From Polynucleobacter sphagniphilus (GTDB lineage: Bacteria > Pseudomonadota > Gammaproteobacteria > Burkholderiales > Burkholderiaceae): a stretch of DNA of 36,729 nt. The DNA is taken from assembly GCF_001953355.1 (NCBI RefSeq), contig NZ_MPIY01000005.1:1-36729 (forward strand), in the 5' to 3' direction. Under the pieces are notes generated by a model. The model was not told where the DNA came from. It saw nothing but the letters and a program-made list of their open reading frames with translations, and did not search any database. Each line of letters starts with the position of its first letter. Within the stretch, counting starts at the first letter, position 1. The position numbers were made by a program, and so were the translations under genes. This document shows, piece after piece, positions 17,609 to 27,636 of this stretch.

Positions 17609-19009
17609 ATGGTCGATGTATTAGTAATTGGTGGGGGTAATGCAGCATTATGTGCTGCGCTAATGGCGCGTGAGGCCGGTGCAAGTGTAATGCTGTTAGA
17701 GTCCTCCCCGAAAGAATGGCGAGGCGGCAATTCTCAGCACACTCGCAATCTTCGCTGCATGCATGATTTCCCTGAAGATGTATTGGTTGATGCCTATACG
17801 GAAGAAGAGTATTGGCAGGATCTTCTAAAGGTTACTGGAGGTAATACCAATGAGGCGCTGGCTCGACTGGTGATTCGTGCATCTGCAGACTGCCGCCCTT
17901 GGATGCGTAAGCATGGGGTGCGATTTCAGCCACCCTTATCTGGCGCTTTGCATGTAGCGCGAACTAATGCTTTTTTTATGGGTGGCGGTAAAGCTTTAGT
18001 GAATGCCTATTATCGCAGCGCAGAAACTCTGGGGGTGCACATTCGTTACGAAACGCCTGTGGATAGAGTGGAGTTAGATGGCGATCGGTTTGTTGCTGCA
18101 TATAGTGGAGAGGAGCGTTTCGAGGCTCGAACCTGTGTGCTGGCGTCAGGTGGTTTTGAATCAAATCGTGAATGGTTGCGTGAAGCCTGGGGTCAAAATG
18201 AACTTGGCGAATGGCCAGCTGATAATTTTCTGATTCGTGGTACCCGTTTCAATCAGGGTGTTTTGCTAAGAGCGTTATTGAATGCTGGTGCAGATAGCAT
18301 TGGTGATCCTTCGCAATCGCACTGCGTTGCTATTGATGCACGTTCACCTTTGTATGACGGAGGTATTTGCACGCGTATTGATTGCGTATCGTTGGGGATT
18401 GTTGTGAATCGCAATGCGCAGCGTTTTTATGATGAGGGCGAAGATTTTTGGCCTAAGCGTTATGCAATTTGGGGTCGTTTGGTAGCTCAACAAGCTGGTC
18501 AAATTGGCTACTCCATTATCGACTCTAAAGCGGTTGGGCGTTTTATGCCACCAGTCTTTCCTGGTGCAAAAGCAAATACCCTTGAGGAACTTGCATCTCA
18601 ATTGCAACTGCCAGAGGCGCAGCTAGTTGAGACAGTGAACAGGTACAACGCAGCCTGTAAAGAGGGTACTTTTGATCACACCCTTTTAGACAATTGCCAT
18701 ACCGAGAACTTGCAACCTCCCAAGACGCATTGGGCTAGACCAATTGATAGCCCGCCATATTATGGTTATGCATTGCGGCCCGGAATTACTTTTACGTACT
18801 TGGGGTTAAAGGTGAATGATCGTGCCCAAGTTCATTTTGGCGGACAAGCCAGCCCAAATCTATTTACCGCCGGAGAAATGATGGCTGGTAATGTTCTTGG
18901 TAAGGGTTATACGGCTGGCGTTGGAATGTCTATTGGCACTGCGTTTGGGCGGATTGCTGGAGTAGAGGCGGCGCGCGCCAGTTTGCAAATAAGGAATGAA
19001 CATGCTTGA
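17609..19009 (+). CDS. tcuA: FAD-dependent tricarballylate dehydrogenase
   Basis: A 466-aa flavoprotein of the fumarate reductase/succinate dehydrogenase family. The FAD-binding motif [19 protein letters not shown] is at residues 6-24, with [16 protein letters not shown] just after. The C-terminal [20 protein letters not shown] is the flavin-contacting end. TcuA oxidises tricarballylate to cis-aconitate, which can enter the TCA cycle. The ribosome site AGGAG precedes the ATG. Its stop overlaps the tcuB start by 8 bases, so the two are coupled. Confidence 0.93.
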   Translation: MVDVLVIGGGNAALCAALMAREAGASVMLLESSPKEWRGGNSQHTRNLRCMHDFPEDVLVDAYTEEEYWQDLLKVTGGNTNEALARLVIRASADCRPWMRKHGVRFQPPLSGALHVARTNAFFMGGGKALVNAYYRSAETLGVHIRYETPVDRVELDGDRFVAAYSGEERFEARTCVLASGGFESNREWLREAWGQNELGEWPADNFLIRGTRFNQGVLLRALLNAGADSIGDPSQSHCVAIDARSPLYDGGICTRIDCVSLGIVVNRNAQRFYDEGEDFWPKRYAIWGRLVAQQAGQIGYSIIDSKAVGRFMPPVFPGAKANTLEELASQLQLPEAQLVETVNRYNAACKEGTFDHTLLDNCHTENLQPPKTHWARPIDSPPYYGYALRPGITFTYLGLKVNDRAQVHFGGQASPNLFTAGEMMAGNVLGKGYTAGVGMSIGTAFGRIAGVEAARASLQIRNEHA

Positions 19010-20141
19010 TAAGTCTTCTATAGTAATTCCGATTGAGGTCATGTCAGAGGATGAGTCAGAACTCGCTCGTGAGTTACAGATTTGTAATGCTTGCCGCTAC
19101 TGTGAAGGGTTTTGTGCGGTCTTTCCGGCGATGACTCGGCGACTCGATTTTAGTAAAGCAGATGTTAATTATTTGGCCAACCTTTGTCATAACTGTGGCG
19201 CTTGCTATCACGCTTGCCAGTATGCGCCACCCCATGAGTTTATGGTCAATATTCCGCAGGCAATGGCACGAGTGCGACTTGAAACTTATACCCAATATGC
19301 CTGGCCAAAAAAACTTGGAGCCCTGTATCAGCGCAATGGCTTGTTCGTTTCGTTAACGCTTGCATTTTCGCTACTTATATTTTCTCTGGCAGCACATGTG
19401 CAAACGAGTAATCAAATGACCAGTCATTTGGAAGGTAATTTTTATGCTGTTTTCCCGCATAGTGTATTGGCAATCATCTTTGGAGTCATTTTTGGGTTTG
19501 TATTGATATCTTTAGGCATAGGCGTTCGGCGCTTTTGGAAAGACATATCTACCGATCGAGCCACTACGGAAGCGGTAATTGAGGCCAGTACCAACGCATT
19601 AACCCTGAAATACCTTGATGGCGGTCATGGGGAGGGTTGTAACGAATCAGACGATGCCTTTACTTTAATGCGCCGCCGCTTTCATCATTTCACCTTCTAT
19701 GGTTTCATGCTTTGTTTTGCAGCCACCTCAGTTGCCACCATGTATCACTATGTTCTGAAGTGGGATGCACCTTATCCTGTGCTGAGTCTGCCAGTTTTAT
19801 TGGGTATTGCTGGAGGTATTGGTTTGCTCATCGGACCTGCTGGTCTTCTTTGGCTGAACCTGCGTCGCCATGACCAACATGGGGATGTGCGTCAACGCCC
19901 AATGGATTGGGTATTCATTACGCTCTTATTTTTATCGGGATTTACCGGTTTAGCCTTGTTGATCTGGCGTGATAGCCCTGCAATGGTAAATTTATTGGCA
20001 ATTCATCTGGGTGTGATATCGGCGCTTTTCATATCATTGCCTTACGGCAAATTTGCTCATGGTATTTTTCGTTGTGCCGCATTACTGAAGTCATCCATCG
20101 AAAGGCGTCAAGCTAGCAATTTAAATCTGGGCTCTGATTAG
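19002..20141 (+). CDS. tcuB: Tricarballylate utilisation protein TcuB
   Basis: A 379-aa electron-transfer partner of TcuA. Two 4Fe-4S motifs lie near the start: C28/C31/C34/C38 and C62/C65/C68/C72. About six membrane helices with several His residues (possible heme ligands) follow. It passes electrons from TcuA flavin to the quinone pool. Two ATGs are possible, 18996 and 19002. AAGGA at 18991-18995 directly abuts the first and has a 6-base spacer to the second, so 19002 is preferred. It overlaps tcuA. Confidence 0.92.
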   Translation: MLDKSSIVIPIEVMSEDESELARELQICNACRYCEGFCAVFPAMTRRLDFSKADVNYLANLCHNCGACYHACQYAPPHEFMVNIPQAMARVRLETYTQYAWPKKLGALYQRNGLFVSLTLAFSLLIFSLAAHVQTSNQMTSHLEGNFYAVFPHSVLAIIFGVIFGFVLISLGIGVRRFWKDISTDRATTEAVIEASTNALTLKYLDGGHGEGCNESDDAFTLMRRRFHHFTFYGFMLCFAATSVATMYHYVLKWDAPYPVLSLPVLLGIAGGIGLLIGPAGLLWLNLRRHDQHGDVRQRPMDWVFITLLFLSGFTGLALLIWRDSPAMVNLLAIHLGVISALFISLPYGKFAHGIFRCAALLKSSIERRQASNLNLGSD

Positions 20142-20187
20142 AATGGATTCATTATTTTGTATATCCAACCCTCAATGGGAGTTATGA

Positions 20188-21489
20188 ATGAATTCCAGTT
20201 TGAAGTTAGCGCCAACAAAACCGACAACCACAGTTTCAACTTTTGGAGCTGTTTTGCGTGTCACCAGTGGCAATTTTCTTGAGCAGTTTGATTTCTTTCT
20301 CTTTGGGTTTTACGCTACCTCTATTTCGAAAGTATTTTTTCCGGCCGACAGTGAATTTGCTTCGCTGATGTTAACGTTCGCAGTCTTTGGCGCCGGCTTC
20401 TTAATGCGTCCCTTGGGAGCAATTTTTTTAGGGGCTTATATTGATAAGGTCGGGCGCCGCAAAGGTTTGATTGTCACCTTATCCATTATGGCGAGCGGCA
20501 CCATCTTAATTGCTTGTGTCCCAGGATATGCAACGATCGGAATATTGGCGCCATTTTTGGTTTTGCTGGGGCGGTTATTGCAAGGCTTTTCTGCTGGGGC
20601 GGAGTTAGGTGGTGTTTCGGTTTATCTAGCTGAAATGGCTACGCCAGGACGAAAAGGTTTTTTCACAAGCTGGCAATCCGCTAGTCAACAGGTTTCGATT
20701 GTTTTGGCTGCGGTTTTGGGTTATTCGATAACCCAAATCATGCCCGCTCAAGATATCCTGGCTTGGGGTTGGCGTATCCCATTCTTTATTGGCTGCGGTA
20801 TTGTTCCAATCATTTTTATCTTGCGTCGTAGCTTGCAAGAGACTGATGAGTTTAAGGCGCGCAGACACCATCCCAGCACTCGCGAGGTGTATGCAACCAT
20901 ACTGAATAACTGGATGACTGTATTGGCTGGGATGTTTTTGGTCGCAATGACTACAGCTACTTTCTACATGATCACTGTATACACGCCAACTTTTGGTAGG
21001 TCGGTATTAAAGTTGAGCGCCTCTGATAGCCTCTTGGTTACCTTTTTTGTCGGGATTTCCAATTTTCTGTGGTTGCCGGTAGGTGGCGCCTTATCCGATC
21101 GCATTGGCCGACGCCCGATTTTGATTGCTATTACCGTACTAGCTATTTGTACCGCTTATCCATCGCTCACTTGGTTATGTGCGGAGCCTAGCTTTGAACG
21201 CATGTTATTAGTTTTGCTTTGGTTCTCATTCTTTTTTGGCATGTATAACGGTGCGATGGTGGCCGCCTTAACGGAGATAATGCCAGTTAATGTTCGGGTA
21301 GCTGGATTTTCCCTCTCATTTAGTTTGGCTACTGCAGTTTTTGGCGGATTTACACCGGTTGTTTCGACTTATTTAATTAACTTAACTGGAGATAAAGCAG
21401 CGCCAGGCTATTGGCTCAGTTTTGCTGCTATTTGTAGTCTAGGAGCAACTCTATTTTTATACCGCCGGGCGACGGTATTTTTAAAATAA
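20188..21489 (+). CDS. tcuC: Tricarballylate/citrate-type MFS proton symporter
   Basis: A 433-aa major facilitator of the metabolite:H+ symporter (CitA/TcuC-like) family. [20 protein letters not shown] is in helix 1. The MFS loop motifs are [14 protein letters not shown] and [34 protein letters not shown] is the typical helix 4-5 block. It should import tricarballylate or a related tricarboxylate for TcuAB. The start at 20188 has a GGGAG site 6 bases upstream; an out-of-frame ATG at 20184 is ignored. It is 46 bases behind tcuB. Confidence 0.9.
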   Translation: MNSSLKLAPTKPTTTVSTFGAVLRVTSGNFLEQFDFFLFGFYATSISKVFFPADSEFASLMLTFAVFGAGFLMRPLGAIFLGAYIDKVGRRKGLIVTLSIMASGTILIACVPGYATIGILAPFLVLLGRLLQGFSAGAELGGVSVYLAEMATPGRKGFFTSWQSASQQVSIVLAAVLGYSITQIMPAQDILAWGWRIPFFIGCGIVPIIFILRRSLQETDEFKARRHHPSTREVYATILNNWMTVLAGMFLVAMTTATFYMITVYTPTFGRSVLKLSASDSLLVTFFVGISNFLWLPVGGALSDRIGRRPILIAITVLAICTAYPSLTWLCAEPSFERMLLVLLWFSFFFGMYNGAMVAALTEIMPVNVRVAGFSLSFSLATAVFGGFTPVVSTYLINLTGDKAAPGYWLSFAAICSLGATLFLYRRATVFLK

Positions 21490-21565
21490 AAGAGGCTAAT
21501 CAATCCCTTCTTTTAATTCAGTTGCATCCAGATTGCAGTAATAAAAATAATAAGCAGGAGGAGAC

Positions 21566-22843
21566 ATGAAGCATAATAAGTATAAAGACGATCAACGTCG
21601 ACAATTTTTAAGTTGGTTGGCGGCGAGTCCATTGTTGGCACTCGGGTCCAGCCAAGATCTTTTGGCTCAGGAAAAAATTGATCCCAGAGAGCTTCTGCGG
21701 AACTATAGCGAGCATCTGGACCCGATGATGCTCTCGCCCAAAATACCTTTTGAGCTTATCTCAAGTCCACAAGAAGCTATCAATGTATTTGACTTTGAGC
21801 CAGTAGCCTTTAAGAGGGTTCCGCTAGCCCACTTTGCTTACATGGCCACAGGAATTGATGATGAAGTGACCTTGCGCGCCAATCGTAGTGCCTTTCAAAA
21901 GTTCCCATTACGCCCGCGTCGTATGCGTGATGTCAGTCATGTGGATACCTCAATTACTTTATTTGGGAGTAAATGGAAATCTCCAATCATGATTGCTCCC
22001 ACGGGTGGAAATAAGGCTTACGACCCCGAAGGGGAGGTAGCCGTTGCTCGAGCAGCTCGAGCGGGGGGTTATTTAAATGTTCTCTCAGCAGCCGGCGCTT
22101 CTACTATTGAAGAGGTTGTAGCCGCTCGCCAAGGTGAGGTCTGGTTTTCTCTCTACGCAACCTCAAGTACCGAAGTTGCTAAGCAGGTTGTTCGGCGGGT
22201 TGAGAGGGTTGGTGTTCCTGTTTTAGAGATCACGGTTGATCGCAATGGTGGCAGAAATCAGGAGACCTTTTTTCGTTTAAAGAAAATGGATTCTCGCACT
22301 TGCTCAAATTGCCATGTCCATGGATTTGGGAGTGCGCATGAGCGGCCAATCTATGATGGTATTGATATGACTGGTATCAATATGTCCTCATCGAATATGA
22401 CGTGGGACTTTATTCAGAAAATGCGAGACGTTACGAAGATGAAGATCGTTCTCAAGGGCATCCTGACTGAGGAGGATGCAAGCCTTTGTCTAAAGTATGG
22501 AGTCGATGGCATTCACGTTTCGAACCATGGCGGTAGAAGTGAGGATGGCGGAAGAGGTGCTATTGAATGCTTGCCTGAGGTTGCGAAGGTGGCTAAAGGT
22601 AAAGTCCCAATTCTTTTCGATAGTGGTGTGCGTAGGGGGAGTGACGTTTTTAAAGCAATGGCATTAGGCGCCAATGCAGTTTGTATTGGGCGTCCGTACC
22701 TATGGGGTCTAGGTGCATTTGGACAGCCCGGTGTTGAGCGGGTGATGGAGATCCTGCAAACCGAATTTAAGTCAACCATGCAGCAAATGGGTGCGCCCAA
22801 TATTGCTGCAATTCAATCATCAATGGTTTTTAAGGGTGCCTAA
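21566..22843 (+). CDS. Tat-exported FMN-dependent alpha-hydroxy-acid oxidase/dehydrogenase
   Basis: A 425-aa FMN enzyme of the lactate/glycolate/mandelate oxidase family. Catalytic segments are visible: IAPTGGNKAYDPEGE, the FMN-binding lysine in KIVLKGIL, the catalytic His and substrate Arg in VSNHGGRS, and DSGVRRGSDVFKAMALGA with IGRPYLWGLG at the phosphate site. The N-terminus has a twin-arginine motif (DQRRQFLSWLAAS) and a hydrophobic segment, so it is probably exported folded with its FMN. Most family members are cytosolic or membrane-attached. TCSNCHVHG adds an unusual Cys pair. The substrate is unknown. A 76-base gap follows tcuC on the same strand. Confidence 0.87.
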   Translation: MKHNKYKDDQRRQFLSWLAASPLLALGSSQDLLAQEKIDPRELLRNYSEHLDPMMLSPKIPFELISSPQEAINVFDFEPVAFKRVPLAHFAYMATGIDDEVTLRANRSAFQKFPLRPRRMRDVSHVDTSITLFGSKWKSPIMIAPTGGNKAYDPEGEVAVARAARAGGYLNVLSAAGASTIEEVVAARQGEVWFSLYATSSTEVAKQVVRRVERVGVPVLEITVDRNGGRNQETFFRLKKMDSRTCSNCHVHGFGSAHERPIYDGIDMTGINMSSSNMTWDFIQKMRDVTKMKIVLKGILTEEDASLCLKYGVDGIHVSNHGGRSEDGGRGAIECLPEVAKVAKGKVPILFDSGVRRGSDVFKAMALGANAVCIGRPYLWGLGAFGQPGVERVMEILQTEFKSTMQQMGAPNIAAIQSSMVFKGA

Positions 22844-22873
22844 TAAGGTCGCGCTAAAAAGTAAGGATAAAAA

Positions 22874-23971
22874 ATGAAAAACAAATTACATATTTTTAGT
22901 TTAGCCCTCCTACTCATAGTTTTTTCTGTTAACTCTTTTGCCCATAAAGATAATGAACCACTTCATCAGACTTATCTTGAGGGCAATTTACTTCTTGAAA
23001 ATGGCAGCATTATTGAAAACTTTAAAATTTCATATACAACTGCAGGAACTTTAAACGCAGAAAAAAGTAATGCTATTTTGATGGTGACTGCAATTGGAGG
23101 CAATCACCATCGAATTGATTATCTTATTGGACCTGGAAAAGCGCTTGATACCAATAAGTATTTTGTTATCTGCACAGATGCGATTGGTAATGGTCTCACT
23201 ACCTCGCCATCAAATAGCGAGACCCAACCTAATATCAACTTTCCTGAGTTTAATATTCGAGATATGGTGAATAGCCAATATCGACTGCTGACTGAGCACT
23301 TCGGTATTGCAAAGTTAGTAGCGGTAGTTGGGGCATCGATGGGCGGCATGCAAGCGCTTCAATGGGGCGTCTCCCATCCCAACTATACCCAAGCAATAGT
23401 ACCAATTATTCCGCTTGCTAAAACTCATGCTTGGACTACTGGTGTGCTTGAAATGATTCGTCAGAGCATTATGACTGACCCTGCCTATCAGGATGGAAAA
23501 TATGACAAGCCTGTTGAAAAGGGTATGCGCTTATGGGCGGGCTGGTTAAGTGGGGTGATTGTTAGAACGCCTACTTACCAAAATCAATTATTCAATACGC
23601 CTGAAGCCGAGATTAGATTTATCCAAGGCGTTGAAGATGCTACATGGAAACGAATGGATGCAAATGATTGGATATGGCAATCCCGCGCTTATGATCGGCA
23701 TGATGTTGGTCAAACACAGGGCTTTAATGGCGATACGATAGCTGCACTAAAGTCTATCAAGGCAAAAGCATTAATTCTTGCTGGTACGGGTGATTTATTG
23801 AATCCTGAGTCAGATGCCAGGGAGTCGGCTAAGTACATACCCAATGCTAAATATGTAGCAATTAATGATATGTTGCCAATGGGTCACTTTTCAGGCGCGG
23901 GTGCTACTACAAACGAGAATGAGCTGCAAAATAAGGTTATCAAGGAATTCTTATTCACGATTCAAAAATAA
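22874..23971 (+). CDS. Exported alpha/beta hydrolase of the MetX-like family
   Basis: A 365-aa protein with a Sec signal peptide (MKNKLHIF ... VNSFAH). The fold matches homoserine acetyltransferase-like enzymes: the nucleophile S155 in VVGASMGGMQALQW, an acid in LAGTGDLLNPESD, and a late His in MGHFSG. Export makes a real methionine-biosynthesis role unlikely. It is more probably a periplasmic esterase or acyltransferase. It follows the alpha-hydroxy-acid oxidase by 30 bases. Confidence 0.83.
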   Translation: MKNKLHIFSLALLLIVFSVNSFAHKDNEPLHQTYLEGNLLLENGSIIENFKISYTTAGTLNAEKSNAILMVTAIGGNHHRIDYLIGPGKALDTNKYFVICTDAIGNGLTTSPSNSETQPNINFPEFNIRDMVNSQYRLLTEHFGIAKLVAVVGASMGGMQALQWGVSHPNYTQAIVPIIPLAKTHAWTTGVLEMIRQSIMTDPAYQDGKYDKPVEKGMRLWAGWLSGVIVRTPTYQNQLFNTPEAEIRFIQGVEDATWKRMDANDWIWQSRAYDRHDVGQTQGFNGDTIAALKSIKAKALILAGTGDLLNPESDARESAKYIPNAKYVAINDMLPMGHFSGAGATTNENELQNKVIKEFLFTIQK

Positions 23972-24002
23972 AGCTGTAGACAATAAAAATATTGGAGACA
24001 AA

Positions 24003-24950
24003 ATGAAGTTGAAAAAAAATTGGATACTAATATTGCTGGCCCTGAGTTGTACTTGTGCAATGGCGCAGAAAAGTAATATCAAAAGTGCTGAAAGTTGGGT
24101 TCAAAACGGTGAGGTCAGAATTTATATCTGGGAAAAATATACCGGCAGTCCAAAAAATAAACCCGTGATTATTTTGGCCCATGGATCAGCTACTGCTGGG
24201 AAGGAGTCTTTCGATCTGCAGATTCCTGGGCGGCCCGATTTCAGTGTGATGGATGCTTTGGCTAAACAGGGATTTGATGTATTTGCTTTAGATGTGAGGG
24301 GGTTTGGAAGATCTACCCATCCAACTGAGCATTTCACAACAGAGGATGCTGCAAGTGACCTGAATGCAGTTGTAGATTATGTGATGCGCGAGAGAAATGT
24401 TCCTAAAGTGAGATTGTTAGCTTGGTCTTATGGCACTCAATATGCGGGGTTATTTGTTATGGCTCATCCAGATAAGGTAGATCGTTATATCTCCTATGCG
24501 CAGATGGGTATTGATAGCGTAGATATTGCTAAACGCAGGCCCAATTTGAAAATGTATCAAGAAAAAGTCTACATTCAGATACCAGAGCAGGGATGGCATG
24601 GCCGCTTTTATTCGCTTACCCCTAATGAAAATAACTATCCAGATGTTGTGGATGCTTTTGCCAAGGCAGCAGCATCTATTGAAAAAAATACGCCTACAAG
24701 CCCTCAATTGGATTTGGTTACCAAACTACCGATGCTTGATGCGTCAAAAATAGTGGTGCCCACCATGATCATCCATGGTCAATATGACGATGTGGCAGAT
24801 ACCAAGCAATTACTTCCATTTTTTGAGCAACTACCTAATCCCAATAAGCGTTATGTCATTGTTCCAGATGCTGGTCATATGATGATGCTGCAAAAAGGCC
24901 ATACTATTTTTCAGCAAGCTATTACAGATTATTTTAGTGAGCAGTTTTAA
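24003..24950 (+). CDS. Exported alpha/beta hydrolase
   Basis: A 315-aa hydrolase with a signal peptide (MKLKKNWILILLALSCTCAMAQ). The oxyanion segment is ILAHGSATAGKE, the nucleophile is S142 in LLAWSYGTQYAG, the acid lies in IIHGQYDDVAD, and the final His is in VPDAGHMMML. The start at 24003 is set by GGAGA at 23994-23998 and by the signal peptide; a longer frame from 23865 would overlap the previous gene. It is unlike the MetX-type neighbour in sequence. The substrate is unknown, probably an ester in the periplasm. Confidence 0.83.
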   Translation: MKLKKNWILILLALSCTCAMAQKSNIKSAESWVQNGEVRIYIWEKYTGSPKNKPVIILAHGSATAGKESFDLQIPGRPDFSVMDALAKQGFDVFALDVRGFGRSTHPTEHFTTEDAASDLNAVVDYVMRERNVPKVRLLAWSYGTQYAGLFVMAHPDKVDRYISYAQMGIDSVDIAKRRPNLKMYQEKVYIQIPEQGWHGRFYSLTPNENNYPDVVDAFAKAAASIEKNTPTSPQLDLVTKLPMLDASKIVVPTMIIHGQYDDVADTKQLLPFFEQLPNPNKRYVIVPDAGHMMMLQKGHTIFQQAITDYFSEQF

Positions 24951-24988
24951 GTGTTAGATCTAACAATAAATAATTTAAGGGGCTATTG

Positions 24989-25633
24989 ATGAAGACAATA
25001 CTAGGCAGGTTAATGTGCATTAGCGGAATTTCTTTGGTTTTACTGTCACCAGCCTTTTCCCAATCCCCGCCTACTCCAGGAGAGCCACCACGTTTCCCGC
25101 AGATAACAGTAGAGCAACTTCCCTCTGATGCTCGACCATTAGCCGAAGAGATCATCGCAATTTCTAGCGTTGGCTTGGGTGGGCCTTATAACGTGATGCT
25201 CAGAAGCCCTGTATTTGCGGATCGCATGAAGCGGTTGTTGGATTATTTGCGTTTCAATACATCGCTACCCACTAGACTCAATGAATTTGCAATTCTGATT
25301 CAGGGCAGACTCTGGCGCTCTCAGGTTGAGTGGTATGCGCATTACCCTTTGGCGCTTAAGGCGGGCTTATCGCAGCAAGTAGCCGATGATTTGAAGGCCG
25401 GCATACGCCCAAGAAATATGAAGCCAGATGAGGAGGTTGTGTACGACGTTTCTATGGAGATGGTGAATAATCATCAAATTAGTGATGCCTTGTTCCAAAA
25501 GTCTAAAGCCATATTGGGTGAGCAACAGCTTGTGGATTTGGTGGCAGTGAGTGGAACATACGTGACTGTGGCGATGTTGCTAGCCTTGGGTCAAGAAATG
25601 CCGCCCCCAGGAAAGCCTCTGCCCTTTCCTTGA
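24989..25633 (+). CDS. Exported carboxymuconolactone decarboxylase-family protein
   Basis: A 214-aa protein with a signal peptide (MKTILGRL ... SPAFSQ). The CMD/AhpD-type domain spans about residues 50-150 with LNEFAILIQGRLWRSQVEW and YAHYPLALKAGLS. The CxxC of AhpD peroxidases is absent, so peroxidase activity is unlikely. The E/H arrangement fits the decarboxylase-like branch. The start at ATG 24989 follows AAGGGG; a TTG just before it is ignored. Exported CMD proteins are not common. It sits in the same-strand run behind the hydrolases. Confidence 0.82.
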   Translation: MKTILGRLMCISGISLVLLSPAFSQSPPTPGEPPRFPQITVEQLPSDARPLAEEIIAISSVGLGGPYNVMLRSPVFADRMKRLLDYLRFNTSLPTRLNEFAILIQGRLWRSQVEWYAHYPLALKAGLSQQVADDLKAGIRPRNMKPDEEVVYDVSMEMVNNHQISDALFQKSKAILGEQQLVDLVAVSGTYVTVAMLLALGQEMPPPGKPLPFP

Positions 25634-25695
25634 GTGATGGCGGGTTTGTAATGTTTAGGTAAGTGCTTTGAGAGAATTTTTAATAAAGGAAAGTG

Positions 25696-26844
25696 ATGCA
25701 ATTTGACTTTCATTCAACCCGCTCAATCCTGGTGGAGAGAGGCGGGGCTGCTAATCTTGCCAAAATCATTCAAGCGCGAGGAGGCAAGTCTGTTTTGATT
25801 GTTACTGACCCGGGCGTTTTGTCAGCCGGTCTATTGAGTCAATCCCAACAAGGCTTTAAAGATTTAGGAATCGCTTTAGATGTTTTCTCACAGGTTCAGG
25901 CTGATCCTCCCATCTCTGTTATTGAGAATGCAGTCAATGCAGCTCAACAGTGCAGGGCTGACTACATTGTTGGATTTGGGGGTGGCAGCTCAATGGATGT
26001 TGCCAAGCTAGTAGCGCTGTTGGCTGCCGGCAAAGAAAAACTTTCAGAAGTGTATGGCGTAGGGGTGGCTAAGGGGCCGCGTCTTCCTTTAATTTTGGTT
26101 CCTACCACTGCTGGAACAGGCTCTGAAGTCACAACAATTTCCATAGTGACGGTAAGTGATAGCGAGAAGAAGGGCGTAGTGTCCCCCCAATTGTTACCTG
26201 ACCTTGCTTTATTAGATGCTCAACTCACCCTTGGGCTGCCCTCTCATGTGACCGCTGCTACAGGTATTGATGCCATGGTCCACGCTATTGAAGCCTTTAC
26301 AACGAAACGCTTGAAAAATCCAATATCAGATTGTTTGGCAAAAGAGGCCTTGAGATTGTTGGCCAGCAATCTGCACCGAGCGGTTAGATCCGGCAATGAC
26401 ATTAAGGCACGTGAAAATATGCTCTTAGGTGCCTGCCTTGCCGGCATGGCTTTTACCAATGCGCCTGTGGCAGGAGTGCACGCTTTAGCTTATCCAATTG
26501 GTGCAAGATTTCATGTGCCACACGGCTTATCAAATGCCTTGATGTTGGGGCCTGTGATGCGCTTTAATTTAGAGCAAGCACATTTTATGTATGCGGAGCT
26601 CGGTCAAATTATTCAACCTGGCTTATTGGGCTCAACCCTGGATCAGGCAACTCAATTGGCAGACTATTTAGGTAGTCTTGCCACCGAACTGGGGCTTCCA
26701 GGTCGATTAACTGATGTTGGCATTACTGAAAATGATATCAACCAGCTTGCCGCCGATGCAATGCTGCAGACTCGTTTGCTAATGAACAGCCCACGCGAGA
26801 TTACCTTGCAAGATGCTGCAGCCCTGTATGCGGAAGCTTTATGA
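25696..26844 (+). CDS. Iron-containing (class III) alcohol dehydrogenase
   Basis: A 382-aa dehydrogenase with the NAD-binding GGGSSMDVAKLVA and VPTTAGTGSEVT. The metal-ligand segments are ATGIDAMVHAIEAFT and GVHALAYPIGARFHVPHG (Asp and three His). It has no signal peptide and should act in the cytosol on an alcohol, aldehyde or hydroxy acid made by the preceding enzymes. AAAGGA precedes a GTG-ATG pair, and I use the ATG at 25696. Its stop overlaps the thioesterase start as ATGA. Confidence 0.9.
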   Translation: MQFDFHSTRSILVERGGAANLAKIIQARGGKSVLIVTDPGVLSAGLLSQSQQGFKDLGIALDVFSQVQADPPISVIENAVNAAQQCRADYIVGFGGGSSMDVAKLVALLAAGKEKLSEVYGVGVAKGPRLPLILVPTTAGTGSEVTTISIVTVSDSEKKGVVSPQLLPDLALLDAQLTLGLPSHVTAATGIDAMVHAIEAFTTKRLKNPISDCLAKEALRLLASNLHRAVRSGNDIKARENMLLGACLAGMAFTNAPVAGVHALAYPIGARFHVPHGLSNALMLGPVMRFNLEQAHFMYAELGQIIQPGLLGSTLDQATQLADYLGSLATELGLPGRLTDVGITENDINQLAADAMLQTRLLMNSPREITLQDAAALYAEAL

Positions 26845-27288
26845 GTAATAAGAAAATTGCACCACCAAAGCGTTCTGATTTTGTCGCGTTTGAGCAAATT
26901 CATTCTAGATGGATGGATAACGATGTTTATGGACATATTAATAATGTCGTGTACTACTCATTTTTTTGATACAGCCGTCAATCGATATTTAATTGAGCAC
27001 AACGCACTGGATATCACAAACAGCCAAGTGATTGGCTTGGTAGTGGAGACTCAGTGTCAATATTTTTCCTCCATGGTATATCCGGACTGCATTCATGTTG
27101 GCATGAAGGTGGTGCATTTGGGTAACAGTAGTGTTCAATATGAGCTTGCTATATTCAAAAATGATGATGACGCTGCCTCTGCAATGGGACGCTTTGTGCA
27201 TGTCTATGTAAATCGACAGACCAATCAGCCAACGCCAATACCGGAGAATGTTCGGGATGTATTGCTCGGGCTGATGGTATTGGGTTGA
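26841..27288 (+). pseudogene. Hotdog-fold acyl-CoA thioesterase, +1 frameshift in a T-run
   Basis: From the ATG at 26841 the frame gives the YbgC/4HBT-type block HSRWMDNDVYGHINNVVYYS, then stops after SFF. The run TTTTTTT (7 T) at 26961-26967 should be 6 T. Removing one base restores FFDTAVNRYLIEHNALDI and a clean frame to the stop at 27288, about 148 aa in all. The Asp of WMDNDVYGH is the usual catalytic residue. It is translationally coupled to the iron alcohol dehydrogenase. A homopolymer slip could be a real mutation, phase variation or a sequencing error. Confidence 0.82.
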
Positions 27289-27360
27289 AATTCATTTGCA
27301 CCTAGATTATTGGGCTGAAAAAGAAAAGGGGTCGCTTAGGGTTCGATCCCATGGTACTGT

Positions 27361-27422
27361 TGGTGGATCGAGCAAGATTGACTATGCCGAAATTTTGTCT
27401 TTGAACTCGTAACCAAGGGATT
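27361..27422 (-). repeat. tRNA-Lys 3'-end repeat, copy 1 (decayed)
   Basis: This 62-base segment aligns end to end without gaps to the copy at 30571-30632. It has about a dozen differences, mostly C-to-T and G-to-A changes, so it is an old decayed copy. It keeps the 22-base T-loop insertion. Confidence 0.65.
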
Positions 27423-27608
27423 TTCAAGGTAGTTTATCTGCAACTATGGCTGTTATAAGGGAGATTTATTAGAAAGCGAGCGCTTGTGAGCAAAGTAGAG
27501 TAAAATCCAAAAAGCGATTTTCAAGCTAATAGTGTTGTTGTACTAGTAATTAATACCGCATTTCTGCGATAGTTCTTTTTAGCATCTCCCCCGCCATTCT
27601 TGACTTTC

Positions 27609-27636
27609 GCCCCTTCTGGGGCATTGCCCCTTTTTT
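27609..27636 (+). promoter_or_regulatory. Overlapping alternative hairpins before csp (candidate attenuator)
   Basis: GCCCC (27609-27613) can pair with GGGGC (27618-27622). That same GGGGC can instead pair with GCCCC (27626-27630), and this second hairpin is followed by six T at 27631-27636, the form of an intrinsic terminator. The two structures exclude each other. The csp start codon is only 25 bases further on. Confidence 0.6.

Noticed and set aside
22874..23971. Homoserine O-acetyltransferase metX of methionine biosynthesis
   Set aside because: The protein has a clear Sec signal peptide and sits among exported enzymes, with no metW or other methionine gene nearby.
23865..24002. Longer start for the second alpha/beta hydrolase
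   Set aside because: The extension overlaps the end of the MetX-like gene, hides the signal peptide and ignores the good GGAGA site before 24003.
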